From an uncultured Lachnospiraceae bacterium (GTDB lineage Bacteria > Bacillota > Clostridia > Lachnospirales > Lachnospiraceae), in contig CAJTTI010000008.1 in assembly GCA_910579225.1 (NCBI GenBank), positions 62,001 through 126,000 of the forward strand: 64,000 nt of DNA, written 5' to 3'. Below are positions 33,398 to 42,684 of this stretch, one piece after another. The position numbers and the translations under genes are program-made. Position 1 is the first letter of the stretch. Each line of letters begins with the position of its first letter. The notes beneath the pieces were generated by a model that worked only from the letters and a program-made list of their open reading frames with translations, had not been told where the DNA came from and ran no database searches.

Positions 33398-34492
33398 ATG
33401 AAAGAAAAAAAAGAACTGATTCAGTACACAGCAGTCTGTCTTCTGCTTCTCTTCCTGGTATGCCACTACTGGGACTTTGCCGTCCGGTGGTTCGGCCTTT
33501 TTCTGAGCGTCATCCGTCCTCTGATCCTTGGATGCGCAGTCGCCTATCTTCTGAATCTGATTATGAGTTTTTATGAAAGGAGCATTTTGTCCAGGTGGCG
33601 CATCCGCCCTGAAGCCAAAAGGACTGTATCTATTGTGCTGTCTTTTCTTACGCTTCTTATGATCCTGGCTTTAATCATCAATATGATCCTGCCGGAGCTT
33701 CGCTCCTGCATCGACATCCTGTTATCGAATATTCCTATCGCTTATGATATGATTCTGCAGTTTTTAGATGAGAATCCGGACATTCTGGCTCTTATTCCGG
33801 CTGTCTCTAATCTGCACATAGACATTCGGGAACTGCTGCCCAGATTTCTCACATGGATGGGTTCCGGGGCCGGAGCCAGTCTGTTTGGGTATCTTTCCTC
33901 TTTTGTGTCTGTTATTTTCAACCTGTTTGTAGCGCTGATCTTCGCTATCTATCTGCTTGCCCAGAAAGAATGGCTCAGACGTCAGGCTGACCGGCTGCTT
34001 TACACCTATCTGCCCCATACAGTCCACGAAAAAGCTCTCTATGTATTCCGCACACTGGACAACTGTTTCCACCGTTTTATTGTCGGACAGTGTATGGAAG
34101 CGCTGATTCTGGGAATTCTCTGTATTCTCGGCATGCTGCTGTTTGGCTTTCCTTATGCAGTCATGATCGGGATATTGGTGGGCGCCACTGCACTGATTCC
34201 CGTTCTTGGAGCTTATATCGGTGCTGTCGTCGGAATCCTGATGATCTTTACAGAATCTATGTTCCAGGCACTGATGTTCCTGATTTTCATCGTAATCCTT
34301 CAGCAGCTGGAGAATCAGCTCATCTATCCCAAGGTCGTTGGTTCCTCCATCGGTCTTCCCGGGATTCTGGTATTTTCTGCAGTCATGGTCGGAGGAAGCC
34401 TCTTCGGTGTGACAGGCATCCTGCTTGGAATCCCCCTGACCGCAGCCTGTTATCAGCTCCTGAAAGACGATCTGAAGAAACGCTCACATTGA
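33398..34492 (+). CDS. AI-2E family permease (PerM/YdiK-like)
   Basis: 364 residues with about eight hydrophobic segments, starting with AVCLLLLFLVCHYWDFAV. The C-terminal half has family features: a helix-loop segment (RTLDNCFHRFIVGQCMEALI), then Gly-rich membrane helices ending with GGSLFGVTGILLGIPLTAA. The family was named for a proposed autoinducer-2 exporter, but members include Na+/H+ antiporters and transporters of unknown cargo, so the name does not prove a quorum-sensing role. AGGAG precedes the ATG. Converges with truA with only 13 nt between stops. Confidence 0.88.
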   Translation: MKEKKELIQYTAVCLLLLFLVCHYWDFAVRWFGLFLSVIRPLILGCAVAYLLNLIMSFYERSILSRWRIRPEAKRTVSIVLSFLTLLMILALIINMILPELRSCIDILLSNIPIAYDMILQFLDENPDILALIPAVSNLHIDIRELLPRFLTWMGSGAGASLFGYLSSFVSVIFNLFVALIFAIYLLAQKEWLRRQADRLLYTYLPHTVHEKALYVFRTLDNCFHRFIVGQCMEALILGILCILGMLLFGFPYAVMIGILVGATALIPVLGAYIGAVVGILMIFTESMFQALMFLIFIVILQQLENQLIYPKVVGSSIGLPGILVFSAVMVGGSLFGVTGILLGIPLTAACYQLLKDDLKKRSH

Positions 34493-34505
34493 TCCGCATC
34501 ACAGA

Positions 34506-35249
34506 TCATACAGAATCATACTCCACACTCATCAATATCAATCCCTGGGGCGGCATCAGACGACCGGCGTATTCCCGGTCTCTGCTGTCCAGAATATGTT
34601 TCATGGACTCTGCAGAACAGAGTCCATGACCCACTTCCACCAGCGTGCCGGTCAGAATACGGACCATATGGTACAAAAATCCATTCCCTACAAAGGTAAT
34701 CTCTATCCCGGGTCCTTTCTGATCAATCTGAATCGTTTCCACTGTCCGCACGGTAGACTTTTTGTACCGTTTCAGCGAACAAAACGCCCGGTAATCATGT
34801 GTCCCGCACAAATCTTCCGCCGCCTGTTTCATCCATTCTATATTCAGCGGATTCTCTATCTGTGTCAGAAATCTCCGTTCAAACACATTGGGTGTCGGAT
34901 CATTCCAGATCCGATATCTATACGTTTTCCTTACTGCATTCAGACGCGCATGAAACCTTGGTCCTGCCTCTTCCACAGACAGCACTGCAATGTCTTCCGG
35001 AAGGTATTGATTCATATATTTCCGGATCTCTTCCGCACTCCTGCCTCCTGTACACCGGAAGCTGATCACCTGCCCGGCTGCATGGACCCCTGCATCCGTT
35101 CTTCCGGAACCATGAACTTCCACCGGTATGCCTTCCATACGGGACAAAAGTGTTTCCAGCTTTCCTTGTATCGTATATTCCGTATTTCCCTGCACCTGCC
35201 AGCCCCGGTAGCGGGTGCCCTCATATTGTATAACTGCCTTATAATTCAT
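34506..35249 (-). CDS. truA: tRNA pseudouridine(38-40) synthase
   Basis: 247 residues, the standard TruA length. N-terminal YKAVIQYEGTRYRGW, the catalytic Asp motif GSGRTDAGVHA, and late motifs GTHDYRAFCS and GNGFLYHMVRILTGTLV. It converts uridines 38-40 of the tRNA anticodon stem-loop to pseudouridine. The ATG at 35249 is chosen for the family N-terminus and its AAGGGGAT ribosome site. It follows ftsH by 66 nt on the same strand and may share its transcript. Confidence 0.96.
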   Translation of the reverse strand: MNYKAVIQYEGTRYRGWQVQGNTEYTIQGKLETLLSRMEGIPVEVHGSGRTDAGVHAAGQVISFRCTGGRSAEEIRKYMNQYLPEDIAVLSVEEAGPRFHARLNAVRKTYRYRIWNDPTPNVFERRFLTQIENPLNIEWMKQAAEDLCGTHDYRAFCSLKRYKKSTVRTVETIQIDQKGPGIEITFVGNGFLYHMVRILTGTLVEVGHGLCSAESMKHILDSRDREYAGRLMPPQGLILMSVEYDSV

Positions 35250-35315
35250 GATATCCCCTTTTGTCAGCAATCCTGTCAGCATAGTTCTGCCAAACAGATT
35301 CCTGCAGGCAGGTAT

Positions 35316-37148
35316 TTATCTGTCCTCTGCCGACTCTTGCAGAATCTTCATAAATTCCTCTCCGGTAATCGTTTCCTTCTCATACAGATATTTCGCCAGC
35401 TCATGTAGCTTCTGCTTCTGTCCCTGCAAAAGTTCCATCGCTTTCTTATACTGAGTCTTCAGGAGTACTTTCACTTTCTCGTCCACCGCTGCCGCCGTTT
35501 CCGCCGCACAGGCAAGGGAAGTGTCCCCTCCCATATATTGATTATTTACGGTTTCCAGCGCCATCATGCCAAATTCATCGCTCATACCATAACGGGTAAT
35601 CATGGCACGGGCCAGTTTGGTCATCTGTTCAATATCATTGGATGCGCCGGTAGTGACAGAACCAAAGATCAATTCTTCTGCTGCCCGTCCCCCTGCATAA
35701 GTAGCAATCTTATTTTCCAGTTCTTCCTGGTTCATCAGATGCTGATCCCGCTCTTCCACCTGCATGGTATATCCCAGAGCACCGGAAGTCCTGGGAATAA
35801 TCGTAATCTTGGTCACCGGAGCAGAATTCGTCTGAAGCGCCGCCACAAGGGCATGGCCGATCTCATGGTAGGACACAATCAGTTTCTCCTTATCCGATAA
35901 GATTGCGTTTTTCTTCTGATAGCCCGCAAGGACCACCTCAATACTTTCCTCCAGATCTTCCTGAACCACATAAGCTCTGCCGCTTCGTACCGCCCGAAGC
36001 GCCGCCTCATTGATTATATTGGCAAGTTCCGCTCCGGAGGTACCTGCCGCCGCCCGGGCAATGGCATTAAAATCAATCGAATCCCCAAGCTTTACTTTCT
36101 TCGCATGTACTTTCAGGATATCTTCTCTCCCTGCCAAATCCGGAAGTTCCACCGGAACCCGCCTGTCAAACCGTCCCGGACGCAAAAGCGCGGGATCCAG
36201 GGTCTCCGGACGGTTGGTGGCTGCCAAAATCACCACGCCTTTGGAACCGTCAAATCCGTCCATCTCTGTCAGAAGCTGATTCAAAGTCTGCTCTCTTTCA
36301 TCGTTGCCGCCCACACCGCCGCTGTCACGTTTTTTGCCAATGGTATCAATCTCATCTATAAACACAATACAGGGCGCCTTGTCATTAGCCTGTTTAAACA
36401 AATCCCGAACTTTGGCTGCTCCCATGCCTACGAACATTTCCACAAATTCTGAACCGGAGATAGAGAAAAAAGGCACCTCTGCTTCCCCTGCCACTGCTTT
36501 GGCCAGCAGCGTCTTTCCGGTTCCGGGAGGCCCCACCAGAAGGGCTCCCTTGGGCATCACTGCACCAATCTCCTGATATTTTTCCGGATTGTGCAAGAAA
36601 TCAACAATCTCCTGAAGCTGCTCCTTCGCCTCATCTTCACCGGCCACATCGGTAAATTTTATCCCGGTCTCGCTTGCCACGTAGATTTTGGCGTTGCTTT
36701 TTCCAAAGGACATAGCGTTCCCCATACCGCTGCCCATCCGCTTCATCAGTATCCGGGAGAGAAGCTGTCCTATCAATACAAAGACTGCAACCTGGAGAAT
36801 AATGGAGAAAACCGTACTGAATACAGACGTCTCCTTTTCCTTTACCTTGCCAAATTTACATCCGGACGCTTTCAGGCGGTCCACCAACTCCGGATCATTA
36901 AAAGCAACTGTGGAATAATACGAAGGCTCTTCTTCGTTGTTATCTGCAAAATAGATATAATCTTTCTCCATCTGTGCCATGGACACGTTCTTCTCCTCCA
37001 ACATGGTCAAAAACGTGCCATAGTCCACCTCTTCAATCTGGCCTCTGATATATTGCGGAAATACAACTGCATTTAGTACAAACATAATCAGAAGCCCGAT
37101 GCAATAATAAAAAATAAGTGGTTTCTTCGGTTTTTTCATCTGCTGCAT
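35316..37148 (-). CDS. ftsH: ATP-dependent zinc metalloprotease FtsH
   Basis: 610 residues. Two membrane helices (about residues 11-28 and 115-135) flank a short extracytoplasmic domain. The AAA module has Walker A GPPGTGKTLLAKAVAGEA, pore loop FVEMFVGMGAAKVRDLF, Walker B FIDEIDTIG and the second region of homology ATNRPETLDPALLRPGRFDRR. The protease site is HEIGH in place of the more common HEAGH, still HExxH, with a distal Asp region. It degrades membrane and short-lived cytosolic proteins. AGGAGG 6 nt upstream of the ATG at 37148 fixes the start. It may be a second FtsH paralogue, as many Clostridia carry more than one. Confidence 0.95.
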   Translation of the reverse strand: MQQMKKPKKPLIFYYCIGLLIMFVLNAVVFPQYIRGQIEEVDYGTFLTMLEEKNVSMAQMEKDYIYFADNNEEEPSYYSTVAFNDPELVDRLKASGCKFGKVKEKETSVFSTVFSIILQVAVFVLIGQLLSRILMKRMGSGMGNAMSFGKSNAKIYVASETGIKFTDVAGEDEAKEQLQEIVDFLHNPEKYQEIGAVMPKGALLVGPPGTGKTLLAKAVAGEAEVPFFSISGSEFVEMFVGMGAAKVRDLFKQANDKAPCIVFIDEIDTIGKKRDSGGVGGNDEREQTLNQLLTEMDGFDGSKGVVILAATNRPETLDPALLRPGRFDRRVPVELPDLAGREDILKVHAKKVKLGDSIDFNAIARAAAGTSGAELANIINEAALRAVRSGRAYVVQEDLEESIEVVLAGYQKKNAILSDKEKLIVSYHEIGHALVAALQTNSAPVTKITIIPRTSGALGYTMQVEERDQHLMNQEELENKIATYAGGRAAEELIFGSVTTGASNDIEQMTKLARAMITRYGMSDEFGMMALETVNNQYMGGDTSLACAAETAAAVDEKVKVLLKTQYKKAMELLQGQKQKLHELAKYLYEKETITGEEFMKILQESAEDR

Positions 37149-37248
37149 GACAATCCTCCTCTGCAAAATACATACAACATTATCACCCGGAAAAATGAAC
37201 TAATTATAAACCACCGTTAAATAACCTGCCGAAAAGACGGCATCCGGA

Positions 37249-37782
37249 TTACATTTCAATTCCGCGTCTCGCCGGAATCCCCTCGTCAAATGGATGTTTT
37301 ACCTTTTTCATCTCTGTCACATAGTCCGCCAGTTCCAGAAGTTCCTTCCCCGGATCTCTTCCTGTCAGAACCACCTCCAGCTCTTCCGGCCGGTGGAGCA
37401 GAAAATATAACGCTGTCTTCTGGCAGATCAGCCCATGATTATAGGCACTCATAAATTCATCAATCACCAGAAGGTCATACCCGCCTTCCTCTGCTTTTCT
37501 GGCCGCATCCTCAAACAAGTGTGTATAGGCATGAGCCGCCTGTTCCTTCTGTTTCTCTGTCATATTCCAGAAGAAACCAAACTGTTCCCTGCAGCAGCAA
37601 TAATCCACTCCCAGCTTCTTCAGCATCTCCACTTCACTGGAAGTGCCATCTTTCATACACTGGCAGAACAACACCTTCATCCCGTGTCCTGCCGCACGTA
37701 CCGCCAGTCCCACTGCTGCCGTCGTCTTTCCTTTCCCATCGCCGCAATAGATATGCAGGCATCCTTTTTTCACATTACCCAT
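37249..37782 (-). CDS. cobO: cob(I)yrinic acid a,c-diamide adenosyltransferase
   Basis: 177 residues of the BtuR/CobO/CobA type. The P-loop is IYCGDGKGKTTAAVGLAVRA, followed by FCQCMKDG and the DLLVIDEFMSAYNHGL region. It transfers the 5'-deoxyadenosyl group from ATP to Co(I) corrinoids, forming the upper ligand. Last gene of the 25-kb B12 operon; it overlaps cbiB by 13 nt. AAAGGAG stands 7 nt before the ATG. Only a weak TGCCG/CGGCA hairpin follows before ftsH. Confidence 0.95.
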   Translation of the reverse strand: MGNVKKGCLHIYCGDGKGKTTAAVGLAVRAAGHGMKVLFCQCMKDGTSSEVEMLKKLGVDYCCCREQFGFFWNMTEKQKEQAAHAYTHLFEDAARKAEEGGYDLLVIDEFMSAYNHGLICQKTALYFLLHRPEELEVVLTGRDPGKELLELADYVTEMKKVKHPFDEGIPARRGIEM

Positions 37783-38738
37783 ATGATCGCTCCTTTCACA
37801 AACAGAAATACAGTCAGCGCCAGAATCGCTGTCCCATACAGAAGCCGGTTCGCCCGCCTGATGTCTTCATATTCCACCGGACGGTCCGCATCTCCCAACG
37901 TCGGCTTTTCATGCAACTTCCCAAAATAGTATGCATTCCCGGCAAGCTGAATATGCAGCGCCCCCGCTGTCACCGCTTCCGTATGCGCAGAATTGGGACT
38001 GCTGTGCTGATACCGGTCCCTCAGATAGATACGCCAGGCATTTCCGGCATCCATCCTCAATAGCCCGCTGGCATATATCATCAGCACCGCCGACAGCCTG
38101 GCCGGAATATAATTCAGTATATCATCAAATTTTGCTGCTGCCCTGCCAAAATGCAGATAGCGTTCATTTTTATAGCCTACCATGGAATCCATTGTGTTGA
38201 CTGCTTTATAAAAATATCCCAGCACCGGTCCACCCACAACCAGAAAAAGAAGCGGCGCAATGATTCCGTCCGATGTATTCTCTGCCACAGTCTCCACTGC
38301 TGCCTTGGTGATGCCTATATCATCCAGTGCCGCCGTATCCCTTCCCACCACCATAGACACTGCATGGCGCGCGCCTTCCACATCTCCCTCTTTCAAGGCC
38401 CTGTACACTTTCATAGTCTCGTCTTTCAGCGCTTTTGTGGCCAGAAGCTGATAACACATCACCATCTCCAGCCCGAACCTCAGATACGGATGCACTCTGC
38501 CTGCCAGAAACAGCAATCCCCAGGCTACAGACGAAGTGATTCCTGCTGTCAGCACCAGGAGCAATCCCCCTGCCGCCAGTTCTCCCTGATCTGTCTTCGG
38601 AAACAAGCGGCGTAAAAGCAGCTCCAGACCATGAATCAGGTGCCCTACCAGACGAATCGGATGGTAGAGCCAGTGAGGATCTCCCACCAGCAGATCCAGT
38701 AAAAATCCAAGTCCTACGACAAGCATTGATAATTCCAT
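37770..38738 (-). CDS. cbiB: adenosylcobinamide-phosphate synthase
   Basis: 322 residues, membrane-bound with several hydrophobic helices. Family motif near the N-terminus: LLDLLVGDPHWLYHPIRLVG; later ENTSDGIIAPLLF, DSMVGYKNERYLHFG and SPNSAHTEAVTAGAL are all typical CbiB/CobD(Pseudomonas) signatures. It attaches aminopropanol phosphate, made by the CobD decarboxylase, to adenosylcobyric acid. The ATG at 38738 has AAGGA about 8 nt upstream and replaces a longer frame starting at 38777. It overlaps cobC by 25 nt. Confidence 0.95.
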   Translation of the reverse strand: MELSMLVVGLGFLLDLLVGDPHWLYHPIRLVGHLIHGLELLLRRLFPKTDQGELAAGGLLLVLTAGITSSVAWGLLFLAGRVHPYLRFGLEMVMCYQLLATKALKDETMKVYRALKEGDVEGARHAVSMVVGRDTAALDDIGITKAAVETVAENTSDGIIAPLLFLVVGGPVLGYFYKAVNTMDSMVGYKNERYLHFGRAAAKFDDILNYIPARLSAVLMIYASGLLRMDAGNAWRIYLRDRYQHSSPNSAHTEAVTAGALHIQLAGNAYYFGKLHEKPTLGDADRPVEYEDIRRANRLLYGTAILALTVFLFVKGAIIWVM

Positions 38739-39451
38739 AAATCCGTTCCTTCCACAGGCGTCAGCACATATCCGCACCCGTTTTTCACCTGATAGTCAAA
38801 ATATTCTCTTTTCGGGAATCCAAAGTATTCCAGTATCGCCATGATCGTTCCCCCGTGCACCACCAAAGCCACCCGAAAAGTCGCTCTCTTCCTTCTTCCA
38901 TACTTCAAATCTTCTGTTTTCCCGGGCTCCGTCCCCGACACATTTTCCTCATTCCGAAAAACCTGCTCCTCCTGCCTCAAAATCTCACTGACGACTCTTT
39001 GAAATCCTTCTCTGCAGCGTCTTTTAAACTGCTCTGCGGATTCTCCGCCCGGAAAAGGCAATGTCCCGCCGCTGTCAATCCACGCCTGATAGGAAGGATT
39101 CCCATTCAGCTCCTGATAATTATGGTTCTCAAACTCTCCAAAATCGCATTCCCGAAACTCCGGAACCAGTGTCATGGGAAGCTTTCTATTCAAATCATTG
39201 TGACCTGCCCCCATGCCCGAAAAATTCCCTTCCTGAATATTCTCTTGTCCCTTCTCCCCCCACAGAAGCTGTGCCGTCTCCACACAACGTTTCATGGGAC
39301 TTACATAAATCCAATTCACAGCCGGATAAGACTTGTGTACAAGCAGCCGAATCCCTTCCCCGCAAAGTGGTTCGTCCGTCCGGCTTCCAATATAACGTCC
39401 TTCCAGATTTCCCCTGGTCACAGAATGACGCAAAAGCAGAAGTTCAGCCAT
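38714..39451 (-). CDS. cobC: histidine phosphatase, probable alpha-ribazole phosphatase
   Basis: 245 residues of the phosphoglycerate-mutase-like fold. Active-site motif LLRHSVTRGN has Ser where RHG is usual, then YVSPMKRCVETAQLL, FRECDFGEFENHNYQEL, FPGGESAEQFKRRC and the second catalytic His in VVHGGTIMAIL. Longer than typical CobC (about 200) because of a Glu/Gly-rich insertion near residues 170-195. In the B12 operon the likely job is removing the phosphate from alpha-ribazole phosphate or adenosylcobalamin phosphate. Starts within the end of the short cobU-like gene (8-nt overlap). Confidence 0.85.
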   Translation of the reverse strand: MAELLLLRHSVTRGNLEGRYIGSRTDEPLCGEGIRLLVHKSYPAVNWIYVSPMKRCVETAQLLWGEKGQENIQEGNFSGMGAGHNDLNRKLPMTLVPEFRECDFGEFENHNYQELNGNPSYQAWIDSGGTLPFPGGESAEQFKRRCREGFQRVVSEILRQEEQVFRNEENVSGTEPGKTEDLKYGRRKRATFRVALVVHGGTIMAILEYFGFPKREYFDYQVKNGCGYVLTPVEGTDLWNYQCLS

Positions 39452-39836
39452 CTTTAATCACCGTTCCTATCCCGCACACAACCCGGTGCACCTGCGATGC
39501 TTCCTTTGCAATCCGGCAACAGACCCGTCCTGTCTTCTCCCTGTATTCCCGGTCAAAGCGGTCTACCGGCACAATCCCGTATCCCAGTTCATTGGTTACC
39601 AGAATGATCCCCGGATTTTCTTGCTTCAGTCTTTCCATAGAATTTTCTATAGAAAGATCTTGTCCCCCTTTCATCATCCGCCGGATGTATTCATGAAAAT
39701 GATACAAAAGCTTCGCTCTGTATAACTCTTCCAGCGGACAAATCCTGCCGTCTATCGCCTCATTCTCCCCGATTCCGAATGTCTCACATGCATACCTTGT
39801 TTTTCCCTGAAAACATCCGCCTGTTACAAGTATCAT
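39444..39836 (-). CDS. short CobU-like nucleotide-binding protein
   Basis: 130 residues. P-loop VTGGCFQGKTRYA at the N-terminus and, near the C-terminus, VTNELGYGIVPVDRFDREY followed by GRVCCRIA, which is the canonical CobU ending. The middle part of CobU is shortened: a full CobU is about 180 residues. A His-containing stretch (YHFHEYIRRMM) could hold the guanylylated His but does not align clearly. A full-length cobU lies two genes upstream, so this is a second, reduced paralogue between cobS and cobC. GGAGAT precedes the ATG. It may be a kinase-only form or a helper subunit. Confidence 0.75.
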   Translation of the reverse strand: MILVTGGCFQGKTRYACETFGIGENEAIDGRICPLEELYRAKLLYHFHEYIRRMMKGGQDLSIENSMERLKQENPGIILVTNELGYGIVPVDRFDREYREKTGRVCCRIAKEASQVHRVVCGIGTVIKDG

Positions 39837-39854
39837 ACTATATCTCCATTTCTC

Positions 39855-40619
39855 TTACAGAAATTTACCTCCCAGCATCAGCGCAAATCCCATGGCCAGC
39901 TCGCACAACTGTACAAAAAATCCGGCAATATCCCCTGTAGTCCCTCCGAATTCTTTCATAGCCATATGATAATAATATCCATAAATCCCAAAAGCCGTGC
40001 CGAACAGAATCAGCCCGTACCTCCAGTCCTCCCAGAATACCACACCTGCACAGACAAGCATCCACAGCACCAGCACGGTCTTCAGCACCCTTTTCTGAGC
40101 CGCATCTGCAAACATTCCCAGAGAACCTTTTTTATTGGCGCATGGAAAAGTGGCAAGAGCTATTCCGCTGAGCGCCCTTGACAGGATAAAACTCATGCCC
40201 AGAACAGGCAGAACTTTCTCGTCCATCTCACTCCATACCCCCAGCGCCAGAATAAAATATGCGCATCCCATGATGATTGCAAAAGCTCCTGCATGGGAAT
40301 CTTTCAAGATCTCCAACTTCCGTTCCTTTGGCTGCCAAGAGCTCAGGGCATCCACTGTATCCAGAAACCCGTCCATATGGATCCCTCCGGTCACCAGAAG
40401 CGGAATCAGTACATATCCCGCCGCACGCATCAGGCTCCCCATATCCGTCAGCCCGCAGAGCTTCCCATATCCGCAGATCAAAAGCCCGATTACGAGCCCG
40501 ATCCCCGGGAAAAAACAAATCATGTATTTCATATTTTCCTTATCCCAGTCCGCACGGGGCACAGGAATCTTGGAAAACATGGCAAATGCAATCAGGAAAC
40601 TGTTCCAGACGCTCTTCAT
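39855..40619 (-). CDS. cobS: adenosylcobinamide-GDP ribazoletransferase (cobalamin synthase)
   Basis: 254 residues, polytopic membrane protein. Family motifs: AFAMFSKIPVPRADW at the N-terminus, GGIHMDGFLDTVDAL (acidic metal-binding DG..DT..D) and KEFGGTTGDIAGF near the end. It joins adenosylcobinamide-GDP to alpha-ribazole (phosphate), making the complete B12 molecule. The ATG at 40619 overlaps the cobU stop as TGATG. An in-frame GTG at 40622 is an alternative. Confidence 0.95.
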   Translation of the reverse strand: MKSVWNSFLIAFAMFSKIPVPRADWDKENMKYMICFFPGIGLVIGLLICGYGKLCGLTDMGSLMRAAGYVLIPLLVTGGIHMDGFLDTVDALSSWQPKERKLEILKDSHAGAFAIIMGCAYFILALGVWSEMDEKVLPVLGMSFILSRALSGIALATFPCANKKGSLGMFADAAQKRVLKTVLVLWMLVCAGVVFWEDWRYGLILFGTAFGIYGYYYHMAMKEFGGTTGDIAGFFVQLCELAMGFALMLGGKFL

Positions 40620-41179
40620 CACACACCCTCCGACTCTCTTTTGATGACTGGAGAAATGTCCGTCTCTCCTTTGTGAACCAGCGGAACAGAATAGACGACC
40701 TCCACTACTGCATCTGCCATGGATGCAAGTTTTTGATTAATCATGGCCAGATATCTCTGATATTGCCTGGTCTCCCTGTCATATTCCATCCCATCCGAAA
40801 AAATCTCATTTGTAACTATAACCAGATGTTCGCATTGATTTTTTATTTTATAGATCCCTTCCAGGATTTCTTCTACGCATTGTTTCTTTGCCCCGCCCTC
40901 CTGATAAAGCTCATTGGCAGTCAGGTTAGACATACATTCCAGAAGCACCGTGCCATAACCAGTCACATCTGCATGCTTCAAACCTGTATAGCATTCCAGC
41001 GTCTCAAACCCCTTCTGCGCACGCATCTTCCGGTGCCGGAAAATCCGGAGATGGCATTCCCCATCAAAAGGATACATGGTCGCTATGTAAAGACGGGGCG
41101 TTGCTCCCAGCTGCAGGACCGTCTGCTCCGCATATTCAGATTTGCCGCTGCCGCTGCCGCCGGTGATTAATACAAGCAT
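40619..41179 (-). CDS. cobU: adenosylcobinamide kinase/guanylyltransferase
   Basis: 186 residues, the normal CobU length. P-loop LITGGSGSGKSEYAE, then YIATMYPFDGE and FRHRKMRAQKGFETLE, which contains the His that is guanylylated in CobU. The C-terminal motif is unusual: VTNEIFSDGMEYDRETRQY instead of the common NEVGxGIVP form. It phosphorylates cobinamide and transfers GMP to give adenosylcobinamide-GDP. Overlaps cbiA by 13 nt and cobS by 1 nt. A shorter paralogue with the canonical C-terminal motif is encoded two genes further on. Confidence 0.88.
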   Translation of the reverse strand: MLVLITGGSGSGKSEYAEQTVLQLGATPRLYIATMYPFDGECHLRIFRHRKMRAQKGFETLECYTGLKHADVTGYGTVLLECMSNLTANELYQEGGAKKQCVEEILEGIYKIKNQCEHLVIVTNEIFSDGMEYDRETRQYQRYLAMINQKLASMADAVVEVVYSVPLVHKGETDISPVIKRESEGV

Positions 41180-42684
41180 ATATGTTCATCCTCCCGGATA
41201 TATTTTTCAGATCTTATGCGAGGTTCTCTCTTATCATCCGCCTCACAAATATCTCCGGATTCCTTATACTTTCGGCATGCCTTCAAAAACCGGTGTGGTA
41301 CATACAGATTAGAATAATAAAACAGATGGGGGAAGCCTGCATATAACATCTGCGTCCCATGCACGCAGTCCCACTCTCTACTACCCGCGGGTTTCTCTGC
41401 GTGAAAACTCTCCCCGCAGCTCTCACTGTCCCAATAGTGAAATTCATGCCCGCGAATCCTGTCCCCTGTCTTCCCCAGGAGCTGATTCTCTTTCGCTTCC
41501 AGCGTAATATAGCCAAAACGGGAAAGCCTCTTTGTCCGGTATGCTTTTGCATCCAGAACTCCCGCCATGGGCCAGAGCTTTCCGTCCGCCCCCTCCAGTT
41601 CCCGATGCAGATACAGAAATCCACCGCACTCTGCGATGCATGGCATGCCTCCTTCCACCGCACTACGAATCGCGGTTCTCATGGATTGGTTTTTGCTCAG
41701 TGCCTCTGCATGGAGTTCCGGATAACCGCCGCTCAGAATCAATCCGGACACATTCCGGGGCAGTTCGGCGTCCTCCGTCGGAGAAAACGGCACCAGCTCA
41801 GCTCCCAGCTCTTCCAGAAGCTCCAGGTTGTCCAGATAGGTAAAGCAAAACGCATCATCCTCTGCCACTGCAATCCGGACTTTTTCAGGAAATGACAGCG
41901 CCCGAATCTCTTCCCTGATCCTGGCCGTACATGCCTTTTCTTCTCCTGTCCCGGCGCTTTTTCCGTTTTCCTGAAAAATCTTTCCGGAACGCCCTTCGTA
42001 TTCTCTGGAAAAATGCAGCATGCCGTCAAGGTCCAACGTCTTCTCCAGTTCTTCTGCCAGATGGTTCAGTTTTTCCTTTAATTCCTTGATCTCTCCTGGC
42101 AGCACCAGCCCCAGATGACGACTGTCCAGAGACAGTTCCGTCATTTTCGGCACATAGCCATACACCCGTATCTTCAGTTCCTGCTCAATCAGATCTTTTA
42201 ACTGCCTGCTGATCATAGGCGACACCTGATTTAAGATCACGCCACAGATATGGCTGTCCTGCCTGTACTCCAGAAAGCCTTTAATCATGGCCACAACGGA
42301 CAGACTGGCACCCCGCCCGTTTATGACCAGGACTGCCGGGAGATCCAGGGTACGGGCCACGTCATAGGTGCTTCCCTCTGTCCTGATCCCGCCTAATCCG
42401 TCATAATAGCCCATGACCCCTTCCACCACCGCTCCATCAAAGCCGGACGTATTCTTTGCATACAGATAACGAGCCGTATCCGCATCTGTAAAGAAGGTAT
42501 CCAGATTCCGGGATTTTACCCCGATCACCTTTCCATGAAACATAGGATCAATATAGTCCGGGCCACATTTAAAGGATGCGATTTTCAGTCCCCGATTCAC
42601 CAGCGCCTGCAGAATGCCACAGGTGATAAGCGTCTTGCCGCTCCCGCTGGCTGGAGCAGTCAGAAGCATCCCCGGCGGCCTCAT
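41167..42684 (-). CDS. cbiA: cobyrinate a,c-diamide synthase
   Basis: 505 residues. An ATP-binding dethiobiotin-synthetase-like domain (MLLTAPASGSGKTLITCGIL, FKCGPDYIDPMFH, EGVMGYYDGLGG) is followed by a class I glutamine amidotransferase domain with nucleophile Cys in MPCIAECGGFLYLH and SGGYPELHAEALS. It amidates the a and c side chains of cob(II)yrinate using glutamine and ATP. The ATG at 42684 overlaps the previous stop as ATGA and has GGGGAGG 7 nt upstream; the longer open frame to 42819 is spurious. Slightly long for the family owing to an insertion near residue 250. Confidence 0.95.
   Translation of the reverse strand: MRPPGMLLTAPASGSGKTLITCGILQALVNRGLKIASFKCGPDYIDPMFHGKVIGVKSRNLDTFFTDADTARYLYAKNTSGFDGAVVEGVMGYYDGLGGIRTEGSTYDVARTLDLPAVLVINGRGASLSVVAMIKGFLEYRQDSHICGVILNQVSPMISRQLKDLIEQELKIRVYGYVPKMTELSLDSRHLGLVLPGEIKELKEKLNHLAEELEKTLDLDGMLHFSREYEGRSGKIFQENGKSAGTGEEKACTARIREEIRALSFPEKVRIAVAEDDAFCFTYLDNLELLEELGAELVPFSPTEDAELPRNVSGLILSGGYPELHAEALSKNQSMRTAIRSAVEGGMPCIAECGGFLYLHRELEGADGKLWPMAGVLDAKAYRTKRLSRFGYITLEAKENQLLGKTGDRIRGHEFHYWDSESCGESFHAEKPAGSREWDCVHGTQMLYAGFPHLFYYSNLYVPHRFLKACRKYKESGDICEADDKREPRIRSEKYIREDEHICLY

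Noticed and set aside
33398..34492. AI-2 quorum-sensing exporter
   Set aside because: The family name is historical; many members have other roles and no luxS or lsr genes are nearby, so a quorum-sensing function is not claimed.
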